Shown here: piece after piece, positions 27,001 to 37,400 of the stretch
Position numbering within the stretch: position 1 is the first letter of the stretch
Layout of the letters: each line of letters begins with the position of its first letter
Origin: Pyrocephalus nanus
Taxonomy: Eukaryota > Chordata > Aves > Passeriformes > Tyrannidae
DNA length: 64,000 nt
Reading direction: 5' to 3'
NCBI GenBank assembly: GCA_038380795.1
Contig: CM076263.1
Coordinates: 9,786,709 to 9,850,708, forward strand
Notes under the pieces: generated by a model
The model's database searches: none
The model's input: the letters and a program-made list of their open reading frames with translations, nothing else
What the model was told of the DNA's origin: nothing
Made by a program: the position numbers and the translations under genes

Positions 27001-29886
27001 CTATCTGATTGTGTACAAGGTTGCTATGACTTCAGGGAAAGATGCCAATATATTCTCAGTGTTTGGCCCCACTTCTGGCTTGGCCCTCCATTTGGCTCAT
27101 CTTTATTCATAAGTAAATCTACTTTAAAAAAATAATCAAGAAATATTTTTTGTGATGAAAAGATGCTATTTTTATTGAAGTTCTCTGAAAACATGCTGAT
27201 TTTCATGACTAATCCCAGCAGAAGGAATGAAAGAGTGAGGTTGCTTTCTGTCAAGAATTATGCTCAGGAATTCTGACATCTGACTTCAGATGTGGGGTTT
27301 TTTTTTTCATTTAACTAATTGCACAGCAGATCATCAGTAGTGGTGCATGTTGCCTTACGCCTGACATGTTATGACATGAGATAAATTTTGTGTAAGTTTG
27401 TTTAATTTCTACACGAAATGTACTTTGACCTAGAGAAGAAGTTAGGTGTGTATGCTAATAGTAAAGAGAAGCTGACATTAACTATCCTTTTATCTACCTC
27501 TAAAAATGCATATAAGTTACATAACTATTGTAATTGTGAAATACTGTGAAAAAAGCTGTCTAGGAAGATAAAAAATCCAATGTTGTAAGAATAAATACTA
27601 GACTATCAAAATCAAGCTTATCTGAAACCTGAAGCAAAAGCTCCTTAAAGCAACAGCTGAGTTTCTATCAAGCTGAAGTTCTTTAAGTGTAAGTTGTCAT
27701 TCCAGAGATGAAAACTGAATCCTAAAGTTCCTAAATGTCTTATGAAACAAAATGTGCCTTGAGGCATCACAGGATTAGTCAACACTCTCAAGTTTCCTGT
27801 CATCTTGTTAACAACCCCAACCTCAAAAGATTAATGAATCTTACATTAAAATGTGTTCTGCCAAGAGTAATCCCACGTGCCTGCTGGAAGCACACCTTGC
27901 TACCAGGAGCAGTGGGGATGCTGCTCTTCCCTGAGGTTCACTTTCATGGGTGGGTGACACTGCTGGTCCATGTCAAAGCACGACACAGGTCTGAGGGGCA
28001 GGACTAGCAACACAAGGCAGCACAGGTATGTGCTCCATGCAGAGCTGCTCTACTGAGCCACACACCTCTGTTTCAGAGATGCTGCCCTGCTGTTGTGCAT
28101 ATGGGCATCACGAAAGAGAGCTCACAGGGTGGGGAACGGAGCCCTCATCTGACCCAAAAGGTTAGACCTTGAAAATACATCATTACATGGAAATTGATTT
28201 TTTTTTTTTCTGACTCAGAAATTATAGTTACAAAAAAGGTTTGAAAACATGAACTAAAACAATCGAGAGTTCAGTGCAGCATTTTGGAAGTGCTCATTCA
28301 TGAACTGGACTGATTTCAGATGGTGAATACCCCTCAGGATTGTGCAAAGGGAGAGCTGAGGAGGGAGGGAGGGCTCAGCAGAACTAGAGCCCAAAGGTCA
28401 GAAATACCTCAGCAAAGACGAAAGAAAGTACCAGTGGGACTTAGCAGCTGGACAGTCCCGCTTTCTCTGCATGGTGGTCTGCAGCAATCATTGGAGCCTC
28501 CTCATCCATCACACATAAAGCAGAACTACTTTCCTCAGCTGGGTTTTGGGACATGCAGTAAGGGGCAGGATGGTCATGTGTGTGCTGCTTTACGCATCTC
28601 CTACTCTGTTTTTTTCATTCACTAACTTCCCACTCAGCACAGCCTTGTCCACACCATGCTCTGCTCCCAAACCAGGGAAATGCTGCAGGTTCAACCAAGT
28701 ACCCTCTTTCCCTGCAAATCTGACACACTGCCCCTCTCCAAAAGGTGCTGTGTGCCGCTGGGTGTGACAGAGCTGCTTATAAGTGGGCTCTGCCTCACCT
28801 TCACAGGGAGAGGAGAGAGATGATAAGGGAAAGAGGGAAGGGTGGTCTCCACTCCCTTCAGAGCCCTTCCCAGGGACTGTGAGGAAGCTAATGCTGCTAA
28901 GAACTGGGCAGTAGCAGGACCCCATTCCAGGTAGCTGTGGTTGCTGGAGGGTGTGAACCAGCCCTTGCAGCGTTAAGAGGGGGACAAACAACACTGCTGC
29001 ACTATGTGTCTGCAGCTCTTTGGAGTTTATGGCAAACACAAAACACATCGGGAAGAAATGGACAATCTCTCTAACACTTTTCACATGTGTTGATGTGCCT
29101 TGTCATATTTTGGTATACGTAAGTGACTCCCTGCCATATACAAGCCTACACACACAGGCAGAGCACAGTTGCCTCCACAAAGCAACCTCTAACAGAAAGC
29201 AGCTTTCATGCATCACACATCTCATCTGTGGGGACAGGACTAACAGGACGGCATCAGTAAAGGGATACCTGTGTGCTCATACTTTGTGTACATTTCTTCA
29301 AAAAGCACGTCTACTGTCAACTGTTCTGCGCAGCTGTCATCACTGAATGAGATGATATTTCTCAAACACACAGCAGAAAAATGAAAACTCAGAATTAAGA
29401 TTTATCGTACTTAATTCGAGAGGCCTCTGCTGAATTCCTCCCCCAGAGCTGGTTGCTGAAGAAGTTGCTCGTTCTGAGGGTATGATTCACCTATCTTAAC
29501 TGAAAAAGTCTTTTGTGTGGCACGAATCCAGTTGATCTCACTGATTATCCTGCCACTGATGCAGCTGTAGATCCAGTGTGCTCCTGGACACCCAAGTCAG
29601 AAGAAGCCCCTCTCAGCGCATCAAGGATTGGCGGTGGCCGGGACACGGCAACCAGAACCACATGCGCCCTCTCCAGCGGTGTCTCGGAGGTGACGTTTGC
29701 AGGGAGTTACTAAAACCTTTCACTGGGACAACCGTAGGACTTGCCAAGGGAGATGCCGACCGCGAGAGGGATGTGACGTTACCTGCTCCCCGGTGCGCGG
29801 GGTGGTCGGAGCGCCGGGATGGGCTCGCACAGAGCCGGGGGGGAGGCAAACACTGCCACATCTGCTGTCCCTGCCCTGACACTAAC

Positions 29887-29945
29887 CACGAGTGTCCCCC
29901 GCTGCCTTCCCCGCGGACAGCGAGCCCCAGCCGAGGACACTCGTG
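29887..29945. repeat. Perfect 11-bp inverted repeat inside intron 2 near its donor
   Basis: CACGAGTGTCC (29887-29897) and its exact reverse complement GGACACTCGTG (29935-29945) are separated by 37 bp. In the CCBE1 pre-mRNA they would form a hairpin about 50-107 nt downstream of the exon 2 donor. It could affect splicing or bind a dimeric factor, but one such repeat is expected by chance in a window this size. Confidence 0.5.
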
Positions 29946-29993
29946 TGCCCCGCGCCCCCTTTCCCCGCCGCTCTCCGCAGCCGCGGCGCTCAC

Positions 29994-30074
29994 CTGAAGC
30001 AGGTGGTGAGCTCGCCCGTGGGCTTCAGGCAGGGGTAGCGGGTGGTGGCGATTTTATTCTCGGAGCAAACCTCC
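29994..30074 (-). CDS. CCBE1: CCBE1 coding exon 2 (N-terminal Cys-containing segment)
   Basis: This exon is 81 nt. The acceptor reads CCTTGCAG, and the first G completes the Arg codon begun in exon 1. Translation continues as [18 protein letters not shown] and then TGELTTCF, with Cys at residues 37, 49 and 59. This matches the conserved vertebrate CCBE1 stretch before the KKCCKGY region and the calcium-binding EGF domain. The exon ends TTCAG followed by GTGAGC at 29993, a near-consensus donor that again splits an Arg codon (phase 2). Phe replaces the Tyr I recall at the residue before that Arg in the human protein. The EGF and collagen-repeat exons are not in the window, so only about 61 of roughly 400 residues are present. 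The same-strand order and matching phases with exon 1 make this call secure. Confidence 0.94.
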
Positions 30075-30201
30075 CTGCAAGGCGTAAAGCCGTAGTATTA
30101 GAAAAAAAAAAAAAAATTGGAAGGAAAAAGAGAAAAAGAAAAAGAAAGGTGGTGGATGGGAGGGGAACGCACAGGAGCAGCCGCGCTGTCGCGACACCCA
30201 C
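30075..30201 (-). other. CCBE1: CCBE1 intron 1 (127 nt, phase 2)
   Basis: This very short intron lies between the first two coding exons, with a GTGGGT donor and a TTGCAG acceptor. On the gene strand it contains a long pyrimidine tract (a C/T-rich block, then 14 T) that ends about 27 nt before the AG. After the tract comes CTAATACTAC, which contains good branch-point candidates. The tract therefore sits upstream of the likely branch point instead of between it and the AG. Its sequence appears as a poly-A run on the plus strand. Confidence 0.9.
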
Positions 30202-30302
30202 CTGTCGCCGTCCTGCGGCTCCTCCCGGTAGGTCCAGGCGTGCCCCAGCGCCAGGAGCAGCAGCAGCCGGAGCGGGGCCAGGCTGCCGGCCGGCTGCCCC
30301 AT
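30202..30302 (-). CDS. CCBE1: CCBE1 coding exon 1 (signal peptide and start of mature protein)
   Basis: CCBE1 is a secreted extracellular-matrix protein that promotes lymphatic growth by helping ADAMTS3 process VEGF-C. That role is known from the family and is not read from this sequence. The exon encodes 33 codons plus two bases. Residues 1-12 form a short n-region. Residues 13-20 are a Leu-rich hydrophobic core, and residues 20-33 read [14 protein letters not shown], closely matching the start of mature vertebrate CCBE1. The exon ends in CAG followed by GTGGGT, a good donor at 30201, and the intron splits an Arg codon (phase 2). I chose the ATG at 30302 because it gives a normal signal peptide. 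Its context is modest (C at -3, G at +4), and I saw no stop in this frame for at least about 120 nt upstream. The N-terminus looks about a dozen residues shorter than the human protein. Confidence 0.94.
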
Positions 30303-30415
30303 CGGGCCGCCGCTCCCCTCCGCGCCGCGCCGGCTCTGCCCGCCCCGGCCGGCGGCGGGGCTGCGCCGACCCGCCGCTCCTCCCGCCCCGCCGCGGGGCC
30401 GCCCCCCGCCGCCGC

Positions 30416-30517
30416 CAGATGTGCCCTCGGGGAGGGGCCGCGCCCGCCCAGATGTGCCGGCAGATGCTGCCCCTCGGCGGGGCGGCGGCCAGATGTGGCA
30501 AGGTCGCGGCAGATGTG
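30416..30517. promoter_or_regulatory. Array of CAGATGTG E-boxes upstream of CCBE1
   Basis: The octamer CAGATGTG starts at 30416, 30449, 30490 and 30510, and a fifth CAGATG starts at 30461. Sequence between the copies is partly similar (a CCCTCGG then GGGG pattern), so the array may be a diverged tandem duplication. CAGATG is a bHLH E-box core (CANNTG). Lying 114-215 bp upstream of the ATG, the array is in the core promoter or 5' UTR. A sixth copy on the opposite strand, CACATCTG, lies at 29857-29864 in intron 2. Regulation by bHLH factors is an inference. Confidence 0.6.
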
Positions 30518-30662
30518 CGGTTGGAGTGAGGGGGCATCAACATTTTCACCCCGCACACCCCGGTCCCTTCCCGGCTCCCTGGCTGCGGGGAGCACGGGGA
30601 AAGCGGGAGACGAGGGTGCGGAAAGTGGTGGAAAGATTCGCAGCGGTGGGGGTGATCAGCGG

Positions 30663-33600
30663 CTCTCGGTGCACCACCACTGATGCTTTCCAGATTCGGC
30701 TTTATCTCAGATCTCTTCCCCAAAGGAGCAGAGCAGTTCAAAGCATCTCTGCTGTGACTGCTGTTTATCCTTGTGTATGGCTGCCACTTCCCCACCATTC
30801 ATAAGGAAGGAGATTAACGACAACAGACTGTGATAAAGTAGTGCATCAGGTCTGGCCCGTTGTACTATATTCTGTTTTCACGGTTAAACTGCCTGGGACC
30901 AGGGGAGCAAACCTGCAAACCGACTGTGCCTTTGCAAAGTGCTTGGCTCATGCATTGGCGCTGATCACCGTGTAACTTCGGACAAGTACGAAATGGTTCA
31001 GGAAAATGAGGGTGCGCAAATCAGCTTTTACTAACACTCTCTTTCACCTGCAGTACAAATGACCTCACTTTGCAGCCAAAAAAATCAGAGAAGTGTGAGC
31101 AACACATTGTACTTATATATTAAGGCAGCCAGAAAAGTCTGCAGGCTTTAAAAGGCATATGTAGGTAAAAAACTGCAGCTCCTCTGTTAAGCCAGTACAG
31201 AAGTAACAAAGGAGTGTGAGAAGGCTTGAGCAATACACTTTTATTTTTTGACCCGCCACAGGCAACATTTGAGCAAATCACTCCACCATTCTGTGCCTCA
31301 GTTTTCCATGTTTCTTACAGGAAGACCCTAGTAGCAAAATAAATAAATAAACAATGCAGATCCCCATATATGAATCAGGTATGATTAAGATGTTAATCAC
31401 TTTAGTATGTTGTCTGGTACCCAGAAGAAGGTTAGTGATAGATGGACTCTTGGGAAACCCTAGGACTTGTCAGAAATTTTCCCTGACTTGCACAGTATCT
31501 GCTGTGAACTGCCAACTTCAAGGTATTTCTGTCCTCCAGGTAACACTGTATATTGTATCTACTCTTGTGTTCAGTTAAGCAAAGGAGTGCTGCATGGCAG
31601 AAGTTTTTTTTTCCCCCTCCTTCTGACTTTTGCTCTCAAGAGGATGTTTTAGATGTTTATTCTGTCATAATTACTTCTCTTTTCCTTTATACAAATAATG
31701 AGTAAGCAAAGACAGGATTCGCTGTCTTGAAGCCAATAAAACTGTAGGGCTTTCTTGCAGGGCTAAGCCCTCATCTCTCCCAGACAGCCTTTCCTGATTT
31801 GGAGATAATAGGAACAAAAGCAAGACCTGGGTGCTTGGACCCAAGAGCTCAGGAGACACCTGCCTCCACATCATGTTCCTTACCCTCCTGCTCCAAGCAG
31901 AAAGTATCCAGTGACAAGGCCTGAAATGAAGAGAGGTTTGCACTGCTGTAACCCCTCTGATGTCTGAATATAGATAACAAAGGATTTAATTTACCACATT
32001 CCACAAGTGGTCACAGGCCCTCCCCAAAAGCTCCATTTTTAAAAGAAATTGGATCATACTCGAGCACAGAGCCGAAATCCTTTGGATGATTTCCAGCCCA
32101 GAACCAAGTGTCATGACTTCAGAAGGACTTTGATTTTAAAAGGATCCCAATACAGGCCTGGTATAAATATGCTTTCAAAAAGGTGGTGTTTTCCCAGAAC
32201 TTTTGCCACTCAGTACAGATCTGATTCACTACCTGAATTGCTTAACTCATCTCCCCGCCTTTGCTTTAATGCCTGCCACCCACACAGCACTGTATCAACA
32301 CGCTGCTATCTTTGTAATTAAAAATATTATATCAGCTTACGTATGTATTTATTTAACCCATGCAAACAGCCTTGTTAATTTAAAAAAAGTAACCTGCAGG
32401 TGAAGATAATCCTGTACTCAACTCTTTGCCAAAGCAGGGCCCAAAGTTTTATATACAAAAGAATTTCAGTGTGACCAATAATTGACTGAAAAGAGGGGTT
32501 AAACAGCACCATACTTTTCAGCTGGTGACTCTATTGCAGCTGAATACATTAAAGTTTAGGGTTTGGTCATTTTGCTTCATCAGCTTCATCTCAGCTTTAA
32601 TGACCATGCAGCCAGGGTCATCTTGAGAACAAGGCTTGAATCCTGGAAAGTGTTGAAGGGTGACGGTGGTTAAGGAAACATGGAAATGTTCCTGTTGCCT
32701 CAGGGAAGGAATGATTGGGACTGTTTTCACATATAGTAAATAAGCAGAATGTGATTTCTCGTGCAAAGGGATGCTTATCCTTGTGCAGGGTCATGTTAGT
32801 TTTGACTTGCCCAGCTCAAGCATGTATGAAGTTGATTAAGCTACACACTAAATTTTGGAATGCTCTCAAAGAAAAGAACGAGGAATTCCATGTAGTAAAG
32901 TGCTTATCGGAAGTTTTGTTTATACTGTTTATGTAGGAAGAAGATGCATTGTTTCCTGCAGTACATTCATAATGATGTTGTTAAATTCAAGTTTCTTTTC
33001 TGGATACTGCTGGTAACTGGAATAGCCTAGATGCAGACTTTGATCACTGCCCAGATCTGAAGATGCTCTTTCCACAATGGAAAGGCAAAAACTTCAGCAC
33101 ACTGCAGGATAGAAGAAGGGAGTACAGAGCTTCCCTGAGTCTTTAGAAATACACTGAGGTTGTTTGCATCCATGATGATCTTGAACAGCTATTAATTATC
33201 CTACTATTCACTGACCTCCATCAGACATGTTGTATTAAGGTCAGTACAAATGCAGACAGAGGTTTGGAAGTATAATAATGATCTTGAACATAGAAGATTC
33301 CCTACTTCTTATTCCCACCTTTAAAAGAACTATGACCATGATGTTTGGGGAGAAAGAGGGTGGAAGATGTGCTGGGATGTTTGTTGTTTTTTTTTGGTTT
33401 GTTGTTTTACTTAGATGTTTTCACTACAATCTTCAGAAGTATGCACTGTGATTATTGTTAATCCATTTATAAATGACATTTTCATCAGTGCATTTTCCAT
33501 CTGCTTCAAAAATAAAGCTAGTAACCAGTTACTGTAAATAATCTTAATTCCACTACAGCATTTTGTTTGCATCAAGTGCCAGGTCTCCAGCTGTCAGCAT

Positions 33601-34326
33601 TGACATGTTTTGGGGAGATCAGAGCAGGACTGAAGGTGTAAACAAACAGAAAACAGAGGTTTTCAAGAAAATCTTGGGCCTAGGATGCTTTACAGATTCA
33701 AAAGGCCTCATGATGGTCATTTGTGAACTAGGTTCTCTTCCAGGTGAATGCCCAAACTGAACCTGTCTAGGTACAGACTTCTACTTTCAAGGAATATTGC
33801 ACAATCCAAGCTCAGCTGCTCAACACTCACCCAGGCTTGGGCAACATAAAGATTTCCCAAGCCATTGCAACTCCAGAAGGCACCTAGGGCAGTGTTCCAT
33901 CTCAGAAAAAAAGCCAGAACTAGTCAGTAGAGAAAGAAAAAACGTCCTAAATAATTATATCTAGCTCCCCAGAGAGAGGTGGAATTTCTTTCCAACCTCT
34001 CCATGACCAACAGAGTTACCTGGTCTGTAAAAAGTCTGCATAAAATAGACAGAGCAAAGGCTGGGAGTGAATGCAAAAAGCTCTCAAAATGATCTACCAG
34101 CAGCAGCTGTGGGACAGAAAAGAATAGAAAGAAAGTACAGAAAAAAATAAAAAGGAAAACCAGGGAAGATAAAGAAGCTGAAGAAATATCAGAGGACCAT
34201 AGGTTATGCCCAGGTCTAAACAAGTGTTACATCCTGAAGGAGAATGGTAGAGAAAAGTAAGCATCTGGCAGAGCAGGGAAAAGGTAGAAAGGGGTGCTGA
34301 GAACACAATGGCACCAAGTTGTATCT
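30663..34326. other. Region upstream of CCBE1, no gene recognised
   Basis: AT-rich DNA follows the CpG island. Open frames are short and unrecognised, with no convincing splice-bounded coding segments. The first few hundred bases may contain 5' UTR, an upstream non-coding exon or proximal promoter of CCBE1. In human the next gene on this side is PMAIP1, but I found no BH3-like coding segment here. Confidence 0.6.
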
Positions 34327-34425
34327 CACAGAATCACAGAATATTTTGAACTGGAAGGGACCCACAAGGATCATCAAGTCCATCTCAAAAGTGAATCAAA
34401 CCCATCGCCTTGGTGTGTTAATGGA
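34327..34425 (-). mobile_element. CR1 retrotransposon 3' tail (short fragment)
   Basis: The plus strand reads ACAGAATCACAGAAT, then GAACTGGAAGGGACC and GGATCATCAAGTCC. This is the reverse complement of the typical avian CR1 3' end, which finishes in short ATTCTGTGATTCTGTG-type repeats. The match may continue through AAACCCATCGCCTTGGTGT. CR1 copies are usually 5'-truncated like this. The right boundary is approximate, and nothing here codes for protein. Confidence 0.85.
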
Positions 34426-37400
34426 ATGCTGCATTTGGATGGCAAAGAGCAGAGGATGATGTGAAGAAGGGCTAAATAGTGGGAGAAGGAGGTTACCTCT
34501 TAGCTCTTTGTCCCTGACATTCTTCTGTAACTTGAAAAGATAGGAAACTGTGAAAGTGAAATATTTTATTTATTTTATTTACTTGGCCTATTAAGTACAA
34601 GGAGCCCAGCATCTGGAGCCCAGTATGTGAAACACCCAACAAACCATGTATTAAATTAAAATATTGGGGCAAAGAAAAGATACTTCTCACCATAAACACT
34701 AGAATGGCACTTAATCCACCCAGGAGACAAAAAGTCTCTGTTTTCTCACAGAGGTATGTTTGGTAAAACATGTTAATGAAGGACCAAGGAACTTGAAATG
34801 TGATGCAACTGTTTTGAAAATAAAGCCATGGAAAAATGCACGTCAGAAAACATGAAATGGTGACCACAAGGCACTGCCTTCAGAGAGCATCCCAGCTACA
34901 GAAAGGAATTGCCCTGGACTGTTTCTTCCATTTCACAGATAATTACAGGGCTCATCTTGGATTAGCAGCAAAAATAAACACCTTTTGAAAGTATCAGTTA
35001 AAACAATAGCACTGCTGACCAAGAATTAAATACGTAAAAGAGCACTAATCCACCAAAAACAAATCCTGATGGATACTTGGGACATGGCATGACACTAACC
35101 AGAGCAGACTTATTTCTTTGAGGGTTAGGTTTGAATTCCATTTTGCTATAAGAGATTAAAGGTGAAGAATGCAAAATCTTCCATGGCATCCCAGCTACCA
35201 AACACATCGACCTCTGTGGCGTGTATGTGCTCCTCGTCAGTCTGGGCTCCTCTGACAGGGTTCGGGACACTGCTCTGAGTGCACAGACAGCAAGATAAAC
35301 AGATCCCTTCTATTCAGCCTTTGTAACAGTCGGAACGAGGGCCCTGTGCTTCTGAAGTTTATAAGGTTATCCACCTAAATTGCTCCTGTGATGAGCATCC
35401 CATAGCAGTGTCATGTTCTAGAAGCCCCGGGTGGTGAGGAGGAAGGCCACTGTTTGAACAACAAGCAGGTCCCACATGGGTGTAGAAGAAACTGAAGAGT
35501 TGGGAAAATAGATCTGATGATACATATTGAACTAAAATGTGAGCACTTGTCTCTTTTGTTTGCAGATGCACATCATGATGGTGGCACAGAAGAAGATGCT
35601 TCTAGGAAGTATTCCTTTTTTAACCCCAAACCAACTTGGTGCCCTTCGATTTAAAAAGCTGTGGGGCCCCAGTTTTAGCATGTAAGTTGCTGGCAACGGA
35701 AGTGAAATACTCCAGACTGTTGCATGCCCATGCCACCAAAACAGCTTGTAAATGGCCAGATTCTGACACTCTAAACCCATTTTGGATTATGATGGATCCC
35801 CAGAAAGCTAGCAGTGTTGATTTTGCAAATTGCAACCTGAATGGTGCAGAGACTACACACTGAGGTATGAGCAAGAGGAGACCTAAGAAAAGATCCATAC
35901 TTACTTAAAATTTACAACTGAAGGGTGTGGGGGGGTTGTTTGTTCATTTTAACTACATTTGGTAAATTCACAAGCCTTTATTTTGGAATATGGAGTGTTG
36001 CTTGCAGAAGAAAAAAGTTTCTGTCAGTGGTTTGCAAATTCTAGGAAAGATGTTCCAGAGACTAAGACACCAAGCCACGTATGTTGATGACATCAGAAGA
36101 GAAAGGATGATGCAACCATCCAAAAATATGCTTTTCAATATGCTCACACACACATGTAATTCCCATGCATGCAAGCAAGCAAAACAGAGGAGAAAATGCT
36201 TTCAACTACTTGCTCTGCCTCACAATGCTTGCATGACCTTGGCTAAATGACGTAGGCCCAGGCCTTCCACAGCCTAAATACCTCTGAGCATGTGGATCCA
36301 AACATCTGAACCTCAGCATGCTGTTTACAACACCATCTAATCTCTTCTTTTCCAACCTTCACCCAGGTTTGCTTATGTAAGGTTCAAGGTATTTATCTGA
36401 GGGGCAAAATTTGGTCCTGATGAAGGTATCAAATTAATAAAATGCATACCTTTAAAAGTGCTAAATGTACTGGTTATTTATAGAAATTATATTTCACACT
36501 ATAGAATACGTTACTATAGTTTCCTACATGTTCCCAGCGCAGATTTCTGCCAGGAGTGTTGCCCTCTGTTCTTCCAGAGCTGCTAAACCAAAATTTCCCC
36601 GTTGTGGACCCATCCACAGCAAGTGGCAGAAAGCTCAGGTATCTGCCACGGTGCAGACGGAGCCTCCTGCAGAGCGGGAAAAATTATCCCATGGGCTGTG
36701 CACCTGGTTTGTAGCTCCAGCCCGACACAGCTCAAGGCAGGTTGAGTAGCTGTAGTTACACCTGTGAAAAAGCTGCTTTTCCACAGCTCACCTTAGCATT
36801 CCTCCAGTGTACTCCCATACTTGGAGCTAGGCAGGCAAGCTGAGGAAGGTCTGTGACACAGTGGGAAGCAAAGCAGCCCTCACGCTGCTCTGCTCATGGC
36901 AATCCTTGGAGCCTGTGCCAAAGCAAATGCAGCCTGGAGACTGTACACGTGTCCCTGCTGTGGAGTCTCCCCCCAGCTGTGTTTTCTTTGGCTCAGGCTC
37001 CCGTGGAGCTGTGGGCACTCTCCAGTGGCAGATGCGCTTACAGAGGCACAAATGGATAGAAACCCCAAAGTTTTTGAGCCCTCTTGGGGAGCACAGATCC
37101 CTTGTTCATATAGCTATAGATTCCTTTTTCTTGTAGTTATGGGTAAATCCAGGTGCAGGGAGGCTTGAGAGATGCATTGGTATGCCACAGGCTTTGAAAT
37201 CTTCCTCTCCTGGGGTGCTGGCTGCACCTGCCCTCCTTGGAAAAGCCAGGTCACACATGCATGCAAGAACAACCCCCCGACCCTTACCTCTAAATCTACT
37301 GAGGAAGGAATGTTTTAACTTTCATGTAATTTATAAGTGGGCAAATGAAGTTTACCCAAACATAAAACCCCCACGCTCACAGACTCAGGCAGGTTATTTA

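Larger units (their letters stand above)
1..29993 (-). other. CCBE1: CCBE1 intron 2, 5' portion (runs off the left edge)
   Basis: Everything left of the exon 2 donor should be intron 2, since no sequence encoding the expected KKCCKGYKFV start of exon 3 appears on the minus strand. The stretch is AT-rich and CpG-poor. It contains short simple repeats (listed separately) and many chance open frames under about 135 codons, none of which I recognise. I identified no secure CR1, LTR, tRNA or other gene inside it. Blocks of mixed composition without obvious repeats, such as 3650-3900, 5040-5170 and 6990-7260, could be conserved regulatory sequence but cannot be tested without an alignment. Confidence 0.8.
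29640..30660. promoter_or_regulatory. CCBE1: CpG island spanning the CCBE1 promoter, exons 1-2 and start of intron 2
   Basis: This is the only sustained GC- and CpG-rich block in the window. It contains GC boxes (CCCGCCCCGCC at 30382, GGCGGGGCGG at 30476), two CRE-like TGACGT cores (29691 and 29774) and an array of CAGATG E-boxes at 30416-30517. I saw no TATA box near the start codon, which fits a dispersed CpG-island promoter. The transcription start cannot be placed from sequence alone but should lie right of 30302. Long open frames here on both strands are a by-product of high GC. Confidence 0.85.

Noticed and set aside
28320..29084. Overlapping 101-, 73- and 164-codon frames on both strands near CCBE1
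   Set aside because: No family resemblance and conflicting frames. It lies within intron 2, and the GC rise towards the CpG island explains the length.
29819..30529. 236-codon plus-strand frame, and 257- and 165-codon minus-strand frames at 30025-30798 and 30098-30595
   Set aside because: They run through the CpG island in frames other than CCBE1, where high GC removes stop codons. Their Pro/Arg/Gly/Ala-rich translations cross real CCBE1 exons and the intron.
36465..37168. Cluster of overlapping plus- and minus-strand frames of 62-94 codons
   Set aside because: Frames overlap in all phases with no dominant one, no recognised domain and no splice-site support. It is a locally GC-richer patch.
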